From: Candidatus Woesearchaeota archaeon | GTDB taxonomy: Archaea > Nanobdellota > Nanobdellia > Woesearchaeales > DSVV01 | DNA length: 64,000 bases | Assembly (NCBI GenBank): GCA_018661705.1 | Contig: JABJHR010000011.1 | Location: 124,001-188,000, forward strand | Direction of reading: 5' to 3' | Shown: positions 30,863-41,196 of the stretch, one piece after another | Layout: each line of letters opens with the position of its first letter | Position numbering within the stretch: position 1 is the first letter of the stretch | Notes under the pieces: model-generated | Told to the model about the DNA's origin: nothing | Database searches by the model: none | Seen by the model: only the letters and a program-made list of their open reading frames with translations | Program-made: the position numbers and the translations under genes

Positions 30863-31372
30863 TTAATTCAAATGCCTAATTCTTCCTTCACCATTAATTT
30901 CTTTAATATAATCAAATACGGGATTAGGAACCATTTCCTGCCAATCTTCCTTGTTTGTTATCTTAAATCTAATCTCTGTAGAACTAACACAGTTTATTCT
31001 TTCTTTCACCCATTCAACCTTATCTTCTGCTTCTTCAAATAATCTTTTTGTTATTTCTGAGCCAGTATAAACAACATCAAATTTTAAGTTTGCCATTGAA
31101 ACATGTTTTTTAACATGATTTACCCATTGACCATAATCATTAATATCTGGAACTTCAAGAATTTTATAATTTACAATTTTTTCACTTGCCATTGTTAATT
31201 CAATCATTCTTCTTCGCTCGCTTACAGAAAAGGGATTAACAACTGAGTTTTCATGTTGTGTAGAACCAATTACAATAATTACAAAACTATGTTTTTCTAT
31301 TATCTGCTTAATTACAGCTAAATGCCCATTATGAAATGGCTGAAATCTTCCAATGAATAATGCTGTTGTCAT
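30863..31372 (-). CDS. nadM: nicotinamide-nucleotide adenylyltransferase (archaeal type)
   Basis: ALFIGRFQPFHNGHLAVIKQI...IGSTQHENSVVNPFSVSERRRMI...SSTEIR. Confidence 0.92.
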   Translation of the reverse strand: MTTALFIGRFQPFHNGHLAVIKQIIEKHSFVIIVIGSTQHENSVVNPFSVSERRRMIELTMASEKIVNYKILEVPDINDYGQWVNHVKKHVSMANLKFDVVYTGSEITKRLFEEAEDKVEWVKERINCVSSTEIRFKITNKEDWQEMVPNPVFDYIKEINGEGRIRHLN

Positions 31373-31429
31373 AATATTAGTAATTCCCCTAACAAATTTA
31401 AATGTTTCTAAAACTGCAGTGAGATTTTA

Positions 31430-34400
31430 TCATAATTTAAAAAATAATGATAATTCTAAGAGGTTATTGAGAATATTGCTCTTTTGCAAACCCAAATCCT
31501 CAAAATCATGTTGAGTTATTTCACCTGTTAAAACCCCTACAAAAGTTAAGCCTGCTTTTTCAGATGCAATGTAATCATCTGTATGATCTCCAACTGAGAT
31601 TACTTCTTGTTTTTCAATTCCTTTGGATTTTAAAAACTCAAAAGCAGAGTTAAAACATTCAGGATTTGGCTTTCTTTTTTCTTTAGATTCTGGAGCAACA
31701 ATAAAAAAACCATCAACACCTGGTTTAAATCCTGCTTGTAATAAACGAAGCTCAGCCATTTTAATTCTATTTGTAACAATTATTTGAACAACGCCTTGTT
31801 TATTTAATTTGTTAAATGTATCCAATGCCCCTTTTGTTGGATAATAAGGTATTTGAGGTGCTTTTTCTCGATATTTTTCGAGTACAATTTCCCACAAAGG
31901 CTTTCCAACGTAATCATTTGGATTAGGAAATAATTTTTCAAAAATAACCTCAAAAGGAAGGTTTTTAGATTGAACAACTTTAATTGCTTGCTCAGAAGGT
32001 ATTTTTATTGGTAATGAAATAGTAAGTTCTGTTGCAGTCTTAAGTATTAATTCTTTTACAAATTGATTAGTTGCAACAAGTGTGTTATCTAAATCATAGA
32101 TTACTGCCTTATATTTTTTCTCAGAACATTCTGTTGTTATTTTCTCTTGAGCTGCAATATATTGTTCCCTGATTTTAATAGAAGACTCTGAAGATTCAAG
32201 ACCACAAATACACTCACCAGGAACCTCTATTATCTGTTCTCTTAAAGGTCCAACACTAATTTTTGAAATCTTTAAATTTCCTAGTTCTTCTATTTCTTTT
32301 AAATAATGTTTAGCGTTTAAAGGCAAATCATGATAATTTTTAATATTGGATATATCTTCTTCCCATCCATCAACTTCAACAAAATCATGTGGAACACAAT
32401 TTTGCAAGATATCTGAATTTGCAGGGAAATCTTTTATAATTTTACCTTCTGAATAAATTTCACCATTAAAATATTTTTTTTCTCCAACATATTTATAAGA
32501 ATTGCAAATTTTTAATTTTTTTAATCCACCTAAAACATCTAATTTAGTTATAACTACATATGAACCGTTAATTGCAGAAGCGTGTCTTGCTATAACCACA
32601 TCCTGCCAACCACATCTCCTTGGCCTTCCGGTTGTAGATCCAAACTCATGGCCTTGTTTTCTTAATAATTCGCCTGTTGCATCTGTTAACTCTGTAGGGA
32701 ATGGACCAGAACCAACTCTTGTAACATAAGCTTTGATTAAACTATAAACTTTGTCAACTTTTGCAATACCTAAGCCAGTTTCCAAACCACCAACAGAAGG
32801 GTTGGAGGAAGTAACAAAAGGGTATGTACCATGATCAATGTCTAACAATAAACCCTGAGCCCCTTCAAGAAGGATGTTTTTTCCTTCGTCGAGTGCTTTT
32901 TTTATCATAACTGTTGAAGAGATTATATGTTTCTGTAAGTTTTCTCCAAATTCAAAATATATTTCTGTCAAAACATCTGAAAAAGTATCAATAGACTGAC
33001 CTTTTAATGAATTTAATTTTTCTTTAACAGAAATATATCTCTCAACATTTGGAACAGATTCAATTAATTGAGAAAAGATTTCTTCTTGAGATTGATTATA
33101 AACATGTTTAAATAATTTGAATTTCTCAATAAGGTTTAATTTTATTTTTTCTTTAAGAATTTTTTTATCAAAAAGATCATTTATTCTAACCCCGACCCTA
33201 TGTGATTTATCTGCATAAGCAGGACCGATGCCCCTTTTTGTAGTACCTATTTTCTTTGAATCACCCTTACTTATTTCTTGAAAATGATCTTGCATCTTGT
33301 GATATAACAAAATCACATGGGCATCTCCAGAGATAAAAAGATTATTAATGTTAAATCCCTTTTCAAATAATTTGTCAACTTCCATAAATAAAACAAAAGG
33401 ATCAATTACCATACCATTGCCTAAAATACAATTTGATTTTTCCCAAGTAATTGCAGAAGGAATTAAATGAAAAATGTGTTTTTCGCCATTAATATAAATA
33501 GTGTGGCCAGCATTATTACCACCTGTTGCCCTTGCAACAACCTCAAAATTCTCTGCAATATAATCAATAACTTTTCCTTTTCCTTCATCTCCCCATTGAC
33601 CACCAAGAACTGCAACAACTTGAGGACTTACAGAATCCATTTGAGGGATTGCTTTTACATTATTGGTTTTTGTTTGTTCCCAATTCTTCAATGCTAACTG
33701 TGTTAACTTAATTGCAGCCCCTAAATAATTTTCAGGAGTTAATGATTTTAGTTTTTGTTTAGTTTCATCTTTTAGTTCCAATTTATCTAAAAAATTATGT
33801 AAATCAACTAAAGAAAATTGTTTACCCCGGGAAAATTCCTTTAATAATTCATAAGGTTGTGAATAGTTTTCTTTTCTCAACAAAGTTTGAATTGCTTCAG
33901 TTAAAATATCTCCTCTGTTCATCAAATCATTCTTCATAACATCTGCATTAGGGGTTAATCTCTCTAAATCTTCAGAGAGATGAAGTAAAGCAATGTATGA
34001 ATGTGCAATGCCCACGCCGATTGCTCTTAAAGCTTCATGATCTGAAAGATCTCTTTGTAATCTAGAAGATTGTAGTTTATTTATGAAACCTAAAAGTTTG
34101 GCATTTGATTCTTGAGTAGAACCTTCTGCTATCTCTAACCGCCAAGGATTAATTTTATGAGGCATTGTTGATGAACCTATTTCACCAGCAATATTTTTTT
34201 GTTTTAAGTAATCTTTAGAAGTATAAAGCCACAAATCAACTGTTAAATCTTTTAAAATATTGTTAATAGAAACTAAAATAGAAAATAGTTTACATAAAGA
34301 ATCATGTGATTCAATTTGTGTTGTTAATAAGTTTGGCTTAAAACCAAGTTTTGTAATAAAATTTTTTGAAAATTCTACCCAATCAACCTCTGGAGATGAA

Positions 34401-35089
34401 AAAACATGAGCATTAAAGTTTCCAACAGCACCATTTAATTTTCCTTTAAGAACAAGTTTTTTTAGAGAAGCATATTCATTTCTTAACCGTTCCAAAAAAT
34501 TTGCTAATTCTTTTCCTAGGGTTGTTGGAGTAGCAGGTTGACCATGTGTTCTTGCTAATAAAGGAACATTAGCGTTTTTCTCAGCAAGATCTGCAATTTT
34601 ATCTAACAAGGTTGTTAAACCAAGCAAATAATGCTGTTCTAATAAGCCCTGCACCATACAATTGATGGCAAGATTATTAACATCTTCTGAGGTTAAACCA
34701 AAATGAATAAATTCTGAGATTTCATGTAAGGATGTGTCTTTTAGTTTTAATTTTAGAAAATATTCAACTGCCTTCATGTCATGGTGGACTGGACCCAGAT
34801 CACCATAACCAAATTGATCAATATTTTGGATGGTTTTTGCATCTTCTAAGTTAAAGTTGATAAAAATATTATTAAGATTTTCTTTTTCTTGTTTTGTAAA
34901 TTGACGTAACGCATTAAAGTTTTTATCTTCTGATAATGCCAACAAATATTGGATTTCAACAAAAATACGGTACTTAAAAAACGCAAATTCTGAAAACCAT
35001 TCAGATAATGGTTCTGTGATAATCCTATGTCTACCATCGATAGGAGAAATTGCTTTAAGGGAATGAAAATGTAAGTCATCTGAATTCAT
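31430..35089 (-). CDS. trifunctional fusion: adenylosuccinate lyase - adenylosuccinate synthetase - HAD-family hydrolase (1219 aa)
   Basis: N-term AISPIDGRH...ARTHGQPATPTTLGKE...GSSTMPHKINPWR (PurB); aa ~484 onward VAVLGGQWGDEGKGKVIDYIA...GATGGNNAGHT-like, VTSSNPSVGG, TTGRPRRCGW (PurA); aa ~990 onward AVIYDLDNTLVATNQ...VISVGDHTDDYIASEKAG (HAD); no intervening stop. Confidence 0.92.
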   Translation of the reverse strand: MNSDDLHFHSLKAISPIDGRHRIITEPLSEWFSEFAFFKYRIFVEIQYLLALSEDKNFNALRQFTKQEKENLNNIFINFNLEDAKTIQNIDQFGYGDLGPVHHDMKAVEYFLKLKLKDTSLHEISEFIHFGLTSEDVNNLAINCMVQGLLEQHYLLGLTTLLDKIADLAEKNANVPLLARTHGQPATPTTLGKELANFLERLRNEYASLKKLVLKGKLNGAVGNFNAHVFSSPEVDWVEFSKNFITKLGFKPNLLTTQIESHDSLCKLFSILVSINNILKDLTVDLWLYTSKDYLKQKNIAGEIGSSTMPHKINPWRLEIAEGSTQESNAKLLGFINKLQSSRLQRDLSDHEALRAIGVGIAHSYIALLHLSEDLERLTPNADVMKNDLMNRGDILTEAIQTLLRKENYSQPYELLKEFSRGKQFSLVDLHNFLDKLELKDETKQKLKSLTPENYLGAAIKLTQLALKNWEQTKTNNVKAIPQMDSVSPQVVAVLGGQWGDEGKGKVIDYIAENFEVVARATGGNNAGHTIYINGEKHIFHLIPSAITWEKSNCILGNGMVIDPFVLFMEVDKLFEKGFNINNLFISGDAHVILLYHKMQDHFQEISKGDSKKIGTTKRGIGPAYADKSHRVGVRINDLFDKKILKEKIKLNLIEKFKLFKHVYNQSQEEIFSQLIESVPNVERYISVKEKLNSLKGQSIDTFSDVLTEIYFEFGENLQKHIISSTVMIKKALDEGKNILLEGAQGLLLDIDHGTYPFVTSSNPSVGGLETGLGIAKVDKVYSLIKAYVTRVGSGPFPTELTDATGELLRKQGHEFGSTTGRPRRCGWQDVVIARHASAINGSYVVITKLDVLGGLKKLKICNSYKYVGEKKYFNGEIYSEGKIIKDFPANSDILQNCVPHDFVEVDGWEEDISNIKNYHDLPLNAKHYLKEIEELGNLKISKISVGPLREQIIEVPGECICGLESSESSIKIREQYIAAQEKITTECSEKKYKAVIYDLDNTLVATNQFVKELILKTATELTISLPIKIPSEQAIKVVQSKNLPFEVIFEKLFPNPNDYVGKPLWEIVLEKYREKAPQIPYYPTKGALDTFNKLNKQGVVQIIVTNRIKMAELRLLQAGFKPGVDGFFIVAPESKEKRKPNPECFNSAFEFLKSKGIEKQEVISVGDHTDDYIASEKAGLTFVGVLTGEITQHDFEDLGLQKSNILNNLLELSLFFKL

Positions 35090-35234
35090 GTTATTTGCAC
35101 CTCACCAAAAATTAAGTGAACCAGGGATTCTTTATTAAGGTTATGGTAAGAAATTTTATCTTAATCTAAAACCGCTACCAAATAGTTACGAATTGAGGTA
35201 GAAAAATGTAAAAAAAAGTGAAAATGTTAAAATG

Positions 35235-36122
35235 TTAAATTATCATCAATACAACGCCAAAAACCATCAAAACTGTTCCAAATAAAACATACCAGAAATC
35301 CTTCCTCTCCTTAAACGCAAAATATGCAATAATTACAGTGAATATTGCAGCAGTTCTTTTTAGTGAGATTATATATGCAACATAAGTCATTGTATATGCC
35401 CAAACTTGAGGAATTATCACACAATAAAAGATTACGGTTGTAAAAATAATCCCTTTCCAATGTCCAATTATGGTTTTTTTTACTTCTTGAGAATATTTAG
35501 TGTAACCATCCTTAAACAAAAGATAAACAGTAAACATAGGCATAGCAATAAAACTATAAAGTACAAGTCTTGTAATATGATTAGAATTTAGTACAATATT
35601 CTTGTCAATAATTGAACCAAAACCATAAATTAAAGCAACAATAAACATAAGTTGTGATCCTTTATGTTTGAAAATTAGGACAAATGGTTCTAAAATATGT
35701 TTATGTTGTTTTGGAGAGTAATTAAGAAAATAAGTTCCAAATACCAATAAAATAACACCTAAAATACCTAACGTAGATGGAAATTCTTTCAATGTAAACA
35801 TTGCCAAAATTAATGTGAAAATTGGTGTTAATGTCAATAACGGAGCTGTTTTTGAAACATTTGAAATTTTTAATGCATGTAAATACATAGGCCTTGTTAT
35901 AACAATTACAACCCCTAAGAAAACCATGAATAATATGGCCATTTTGTTTAGAACAAGATGTTCCCACAGAATAAAAATAAAGGGAAATGCAAATATTGCG
36001 GTAAAAATTAAAACCCAATAAGCAAAATACGTTGGATCTGCATGCCTAATATATTTTTTATTTGCAATATGGTAGAGTGCAAACATAAACCCACATATTA
36101 ATCCAAGTATTAACCATAACAT
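35235..36122 (-). CDS. EamA/DMT-family transporter
   Basis: 295 aa, about 10 TM segments, ALKISNVSKTAPLLTLTPIFTLILAMFTLKEFPS. Confidence 0.8.
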   Translation of the reverse strand: MLWLILGLICGFMFALYHIANKKYIRHADPTYFAYWVLIFTAIFAFPFIFILWEHLVLNKMAILFMVFLGVVIVITRPMYLHALKISNVSKTAPLLTLTPIFTLILAMFTLKEFPSTLGILGVILLVFGTYFLNYSPKQHKHILEPFVLIFKHKGSQLMFIVALIYGFGSIIDKNIVLNSNHITRLVLYSFIAMPMFTVYLLFKDGYTKYSQEVKKTIIGHWKGIIFTTVIFYCVIIPQVWAYTMTYVAYIISLKRTAAIFTVIIAYFAFKERKDFWYVLFGTVLMVFGVVLMII

Positions 36123-36232
36123 AATTTATTTGATGCATCATGTTTTAATAAAGGTTTTCATTATTTGTATTGTTTACTAGTACAAGCACATAGCTAGGCC
36201 CCTTAATTAAATTGTGAAAAATTCAGATTAAT

Positions 36233-37255
36233 TTATTTCAGTTCAAAGAAATACCACATATAATAATCATTGTCAACAGAATTAGCATTCCAAAGAAAGT
36301 GATAACCTTGTAAGTTGTAGGCTTGAGTTGGTTTGTAACAAGCAAGAGCTGCTTTATTATTTGCAGGGCGTGTTTGAATATGATCCAAAGCCAAGACAGG
36401 CATTGGTTGTTTTTTCAAGGTAGAAAGAAGTGTCTTTTGTTCATCTAAATTCTCCCTTAGTTGATACTTATTTAATTCTGAATTGTATCGATAACACATC
36501 TCTTCATATTTGATTGCATCAATAAATGGATAAACTAATGGTAAAACTTCAAAAGCATTGTTAGGAACAACTAAAAGTGTTGGATATGTTTGAGAAATTG
36601 TTCTGATTAATTGATAAACACCTGTTTTATATTCTGGATATTTGTCAACAATATCAACTTGATTAATTATAAAACCATCAAAACCATTGAATTCATCTTC
36701 ACAATTATCTTGAGAACAACTCAACCCCAATAGATAAGGAATCTCAATATCAATAATAGCATTTTGCCATAATTCATTATTAACATCAACCACATACTCT
36801 CCTAAAGGATCATTTTTTGATTTTACTATAACTGTTTTATCTAAATAATTCCAATAATGCTTTGTTTCATCTCCAAAACCAACGTTAAGGTTTGCTAAAA
36901 CAATTGATCCTGATTTTTTAAGATCTTTTAATTTTTCCCCATACATTTCATAAGGATTAACAACAACAACATCAAATCTTCTAAGATCTCTAATACTATC
37001 ATCAGTATAATTAGAGAAAGTATTAACAAAACTTTTAGTATTTGCAAGATTTGCTTTTAATTTAGGTAATTTTACTGTATCTGGAATCTCAACTAATGGA
37101 GTATTTGGTTCCACAGTATCAACTACTTGATCTTGAGAAGAATCCTCAGTATAAACTTTGTAAAACTGCACCCCTACTAATATTAAAAGTACTAATAAAA
37201 CACATATGAAAAATGCTAAAATAATTAGTATTTTCTTCTTTTGATACTTATCCAT
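36233..37255 (-). CDS. GH114-like (endo-alpha-1,4-polygalactosaminidase-related) TIM-barrel protein with N-terminal TM anchor
   Basis: FDVVVVNPYEMYGEKLKDLKKSGSIVLANLNVGFGDE...GFDGFIINQVDIV. Confidence 0.65.
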   Translation of the reverse strand: MDKYQKKKILIILAFFICVLLVLLILVGVQFYKVYTEDSSQDQVVDTVEPNTPLVEIPDTVKLPKLKANLANTKSFVNTFSNYTDDSIRDLRRFDVVVVNPYEMYGEKLKDLKKSGSIVLANLNVGFGDETKHYWNYLDKTVIVKSKNDPLGEYVVDVNNELWQNAIIDIEIPYLLGLSCSQDNCEDEFNGFDGFIINQVDIVDKYPEYKTGVYQLIRTISQTYPTLLVVPNNAFEVLPLVYPFIDAIKYEEMCYRYNSELNKYQLRENLDEQKTLLSTLKKQPMPVLALDHIQTRPANNKAALACYKPTQAYNLQGYHFLWNANSVDNDYYMWYFFELK

Positions 37256-37437
37256 GAATCTGTGTAAAAGACTACCTTATTTAAAGATTATCCGTATAAA
37301 ATATATCTATTGATTAAGCTGTTTTAACTGTAATTAAGCGTAATTTATACAGATTAAAGACATAATAACAATAATATTTATAAAGGCCCTACCAAATCTA
37401 AGATGTATAAGAAACATAAGAAGTGTTAGGTGATAAA

Positions 37438-37836
37438 ATGGGTGAAACCAAATTAGCAAGCGTAGGAAGCTTAAATAAAGGAAATTATGTTGTAGTTGAT
37501 GGTGCTGCATGTAAGGTAAGTGATACTCAAATATCAAGACCAGGCAAACATGGCCATGCAAAGGTAAGATTAAGCGCAGTTGGCTTATTAGATGGCAAAA
37601 AAAGAGTAATTGTAATGCCAGGACATGACAATATTGAAGTACCAATCATTGATAAAAGAACAGCACAAGTATTATCAATTTCTGGTAAAACTGCAAATGT
37701 TATGGATGCAGAAAACTATGAAACATTTGATTTAGAAATACCAGATGATTTAAAGACTGGATGTGTTGAAGGTTGTAACATCTTATTTTGGGTTGTATTA
37801 GACTCAAAAGTTATGAAACAAGTAAAGAGTGATTAA
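37438..37836 (+). CDS. aif5A: translation initiation factor 5A
   Basis: SVGSLNKGNYVVVDGAACKVSDTQISRPGKHGHAKVRLSAVGL incl. hypusination loop PGKHGHAK; start re-placed at ATG 37438. Confidence 0.95.
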   Translation: MGETKLASVGSLNKGNYVVVDGAACKVSDTQISRPGKHGHAKVRLSAVGLLDGKKRVIVMPGHDNIEVPIIDKRTAQVLSISGKTANVMDAENYETFDLEIPDDLKTGCVEGCNILFWVVLDSKVMKQVKSD

Positions 37837-37912
37837 ACTTTAGCAAAAGTAAAATTTTGTAAGGTTTTAAAAACAAAAAGATCATAGAAAAATAATAATA
37901 AAGGCGATAATC

Positions 37913-38074
37913 ATGGTTAAATATGCTGAAGCAGAAGCAAGATTGTTCAAAAATGTATTTGTTTGTAAAAGATGCAAAGTAAAAGTTAGAGCACCTAACA
38001 TGAAAGTCTTAGCTGGAAAAATCAAATGCAAAAGATGCAATGGTAGTTCATTAAGACCAGTTAGGAAAAAATAA
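37913..38074 (+). CDS. rpl40e: 50S ribosomal protein eL40
   Basis: Not in ORF track; MVKYAEAEARLFKNVFVCKRCKVKVRAPNMKVLAGKIKCKRCNGSSLRPVRKK. Confidence 0.93.
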   Translation: MVKYAEAEARLFKNVFVCKRCKVKVRAPNMKVLAGKIKCKRCNGSSLRPVRKK

Positions 38075-38136
38075 TTTTTTACTTTTTAATATTTTTTACT
38101 TCATTTATACAAAATTACACAAAAAGAGGCTAATTA

Positions 38137-39333
38137 ATGAATTTTGAGATAATTATTGCAATAGTATTCGTTGTTCTTATGGGACTAGTTCTATTCTTTA
38201 AACGTAAAAAGTTAGATGTACAAAAAGTTATTTTTCCATTAGTTTATATTATATTGTACAGAACTAAAGTTGGAATTAAATTAATGGATAAGATTGCATC
38301 CAAACACAGAGAATTAGTTAAATTGTTTGGATATATTTCTATTGGTATTGGTTATGTTGGAATCTTTTTTATTTCATACTCTGTTTTAGCATTAATGTCT
38401 AAATTAATTTTCCATCCAGCTGTAACAGAACCAGGGATGATGTTAGTATTACCATTTACTGAAATCCCTGGTCTTGGATTTTTACCATTTAGTGAATGGA
38501 TAATTTCTATATTTGTATTAGCAGTTGTTCATGAATTTGCACACGGAGTTGTTGCAAGAGCACACAACTTAGAAATCAAATCAAGTGGTTTTGCAGTACT
38601 AGGATTATTAGTACCAATCATACCAGCTGCATTTGTTGAACCTGATGAGAAGAAGATGAAAAAACAAAGTGATATTGTTCAATATTCTATCTTAGCAGCA
38701 GGACCTGTTGCAAATATTTTACTTGCTTTGCTCATATTATTAATTACATCATTAGTAATATTTCCAGCAGAAGCATATATTTCAGAACCAGTTGGTTTTA
38801 GTTTTGATTTAATGAATGAAACATCACCAGCTGCACAAGCAGGATTATATGATGGCATGATTGTTGATATGTATAATGATAAAAGAGTTAATAGTTATGA
38901 AGAGTTTATGATTGATATAAACTCGTGTGTTGGAGCAGGAGACAAAGTTAGATTTGGATCTGACAATGAAACCTATATAATAACTACTGGCCCACATCCT
39001 GAAGATGAAACAAAACCATTAATAGGAATTAAAAATATTCAGAATAAAGTAGAAGTTAAAGAACAATACAAATGGTTTTCACCAGTCTTCTTTAAAATCA
39101 AAAGTTTGTTTAAATGGTTATTCTGGCTGAACTTATTAATAGGATTAGCTAACTTATTGCCTCTAGGTATTGTTGATGGTGGAAGAATGCTACAAATTAG
39201 TCTACATAGCATAATTAAAGACAAGAAAAGAGCAAACAAGATCTGGGGTTTTATTGCAGTATTGTTTTTAGTGTTCTTATTGTTTGGTTTATTGGCTACT
39301 TATTTTGGTAATCCTTTTAATTTGTTGGGATAA
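38137..39333 (+). CDS. site-2 protease (M50) family membrane metalloprotease with PDZ-like domain
   Basis: VVHEFAHGVVARAHNLEIKSSGF (HExxH) and LLPLGIVDGGRML. Confidence 0.88.
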   Translation: MNFEIIIAIVFVVLMGLVLFFKRKKLDVQKVIFPLVYIILYRTKVGIKLMDKIASKHRELVKLFGYISIGIGYVGIFFISYSVLALMSKLIFHPAVTEPGMMLVLPFTEIPGLGFLPFSEWIISIFVLAVVHEFAHGVVARAHNLEIKSSGFAVLGLLVPIIPAAFVEPDEKKMKKQSDIVQYSILAAGPVANILLALLILLITSLVIFPAEAYISEPVGFSFDLMNETSPAAQAGLYDGMIVDMYNDKRVNSYEEFMIDINSCVGAGDKVRFGSDNETYIITTGPHPEDETKPLIGIKNIQNKVEVKEQYKWFSPVFFKIKSLFKWLFWLNLLIGLANLLPLGIVDGGRMLQISLHSIIKDKKRANKIWGFIAVLFLVFLLFGLLATYFGNPFNLLG

Positions 39334-39367
39334 ATTCTGTTAATATGATTTAGTTGAAAATAAAGTT

Positions 39368-39522
39368 CTTAGTGAAAAAATAGCATTCGCAATTGTTGAA
39401 GAGATTTACAATTCCGAATGTTTATACAAAAAATAACAGCTTTGGCCAGGCGAGCCATTAGGCGAGTAGGATATTTTCCAAAGGAAAATGTCCGTCTGTG
39501 CCATGATTGTTGTTATTTTTTG
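39368..39522 (+). ncRNA. candidate structured RNA, copy C of a three-copy family
   Basis: GTGAAAAAATAGCATTCGCAATTGT-TGAAGAGATTT-ACAATTCCGAATGT, then AACAGCTTTGGCCAGGCGAGCC...GGATATTTTCC-AAA-GGAAAATGTCCGTCTGTGCCATGATTGTTGTT. Confidence 0.65.
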
Positions 39523-39555
39523 CTCATACAATATTAACTTAAAAAAATAAAAAAA

Positions 39556-41037
39556 TTAAACATTTACTTCTACTTTAGTTGGTTTAATTGACCAGACTAT
39601 TGCTATTACTAAAGGAATTATTACTGATAACCAACCTAAAGCAAGTGCCCAACCTGGATAACCACCATAACCCTCTTTTATTTCTGTTATAAATTGAGTT
39701 ATAACAAAGATAGACAAGAGTACTGGTATAACATACTTAATTGCATAAGTCCACCATTTACCAACCTTCCAGTCTGATACAGAGTTAATATAACTTCTTA
39801 GTTTTTCTGCACCAAAGATCCAGCCAATTGCAATTGCTTCAAAAATTCCAACCAGCACTAGACCAAAATTAGTAACAAAGTGATCAAACACATCTAAAAA
39901 GTAGAGGCCTGCTCCCGAAGTAAAGATAATTCCCAAAATAAAAGCTACAAGACAAACATAAAATGCAACTTTTTTTGTTCCCACTTTACTACTTTTGTCT
40001 AAGAAAGTTGAGTTAACAGCTTCAACAAGTGAAAATGCACTATCAATCCCTAAACTAAGTAATGTTACAAAGAACAAGACCGAAAACAATCCAGCCAAAG
40101 GCATTAGTGATAATGCTTGTGGAAATGCAACAAACGCTAATCCTGGACCTGAGGTAACAACATCTGCAACACCAACACCTTGCGCATGTGCCATATAACC
40201 TAGAACAGAGAACACAACAAAACCAGCAAACAATGAAATTCCAGAGTTTGTAATTGCTGTTAGATATGAATTTTTGGTTATATCAGAAGTTTCTTTATTA
40301 TAGCTCGCATAAGCAATCATTATTCCAAACGCAAGGCTTAATGTAAAGAAAATCTGAGAAACCGCAGCTAACCACACTTCAGTATCAAGCAATGCACCAA
40401 AATTAGGCTTGATGTAATACATAATTCCAGTTAATGCTCCAGGTAAAGTAACTCCACGAATAAAAAGTACAATTAATAATATAATTGGCAGAGGCATTGT
40501 AATCATGACAACTTTACCAACACTTTTTGTTCCTTTCCAAACACAGAAATAAACCATTACCCAAACAGCAAGCAAAGCAAAGAATAACATCCAGCTAAAA
40601 CCACCTATATTACCAATACCATCCGAAATATTAAGCACATTATTATAAAAGAACCCTTCGGCATTCTCCGCCCAGGGTAATTTAAATGCAAACGATTTAA
40701 TTAAATAAACCAGCGACCAGGCCATGACAGCTGAATAATAAACAACAACCACAAAACCCGAGAAGACTGCCGCAAAACCAATACCTCCTAATTTACTATG
40801 CACTCCTTTAAATGCTTCTACTGCACCTTTTTGTAATCTTTGACCAATTGCAAACTCCATAATCAGTAAAGGAATACCTAATACAAGTAATGCAATTAAA
40901 TACGGAATTAAAAAAGCACCACCACCATATTTGTAAGTTAAGTATGGAAATCGCCACACATTACCTAAACCAACTGCTGACCCAATAGCAGCAAATAAGA
41001 AAATCATTCTAGAACTCCATCTTTGTCTTCCAGCCAT
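39556..41037 (-). CDS. sodium:neurotransmitter symporter (NSS/SNF) family transporter
   Basis: RQRWSSRMIFLFAAIGSAVGLGNVWRFPYLTYKYGGGAFLIPY. Confidence 0.93.
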   Translation of the reverse strand: MAGRQRWSSRMIFLFAAIGSAVGLGNVWRFPYLTYKYGGGAFLIPYLIALLVLGIPLLIMEFAIGQRLQKGAVEAFKGVHSKLGGIGFAAVFSGFVVVVYYSAVMAWSLVYLIKSFAFKLPWAENAEGFFYNNVLNISDGIGNIGGFSWMLFFALLAVWVMVYFCVWKGTKSVGKVVMITMPLPIILLIVLFIRGVTLPGALTGIMYYIKPNFGALLDTEVWLAAVSQIFFTLSLAFGIMIAYASYNKETSDITKNSYLTAITNSGISLFAGFVVFSVLGYMAHAQGVGVADVVTSGPGLAFVAFPQALSLMPLAGLFSVLFFVTLLSLGIDSAFSLVEAVNSTFLDKSSKVGTKKVAFYVCLVAFILGIIFTSGAGLYFLDVFDHFVTNFGLVLVGIFEAIAIGWIFGAEKLRSYINSVSDWKVGKWWTYAIKYVIPVLLSIFVITQFITEIKEGYGGYPGWALALGWLSVIIPLVIAIVWSIKPTKVEVNV

Positions 41038-41196
41038 ATTGACACCTCGTAGTTTTACTAATTTTGTTAATTACTCAAATTGATTCATCTCATTATCTTA
41101 ATTTACTTAATTCTCTATATGTTATTAGTATAAATAGTTTATTAGTATAAGTATAGAAAAAAGTATACTTGAGTAACATAAGAAGTTATTACAAAT

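Noticed and set aside
1270-39522. Assigning the three-copy RNA family to H/ACA or C/D box guides, SRP RNA or RNase P RNA
   Set aside because: No pseudouridylation pocket with 3' ACA at the right spacing, no RUGAUGA/CUGA pair, and none of the universally conserved SRP or RNase P motifs were found.
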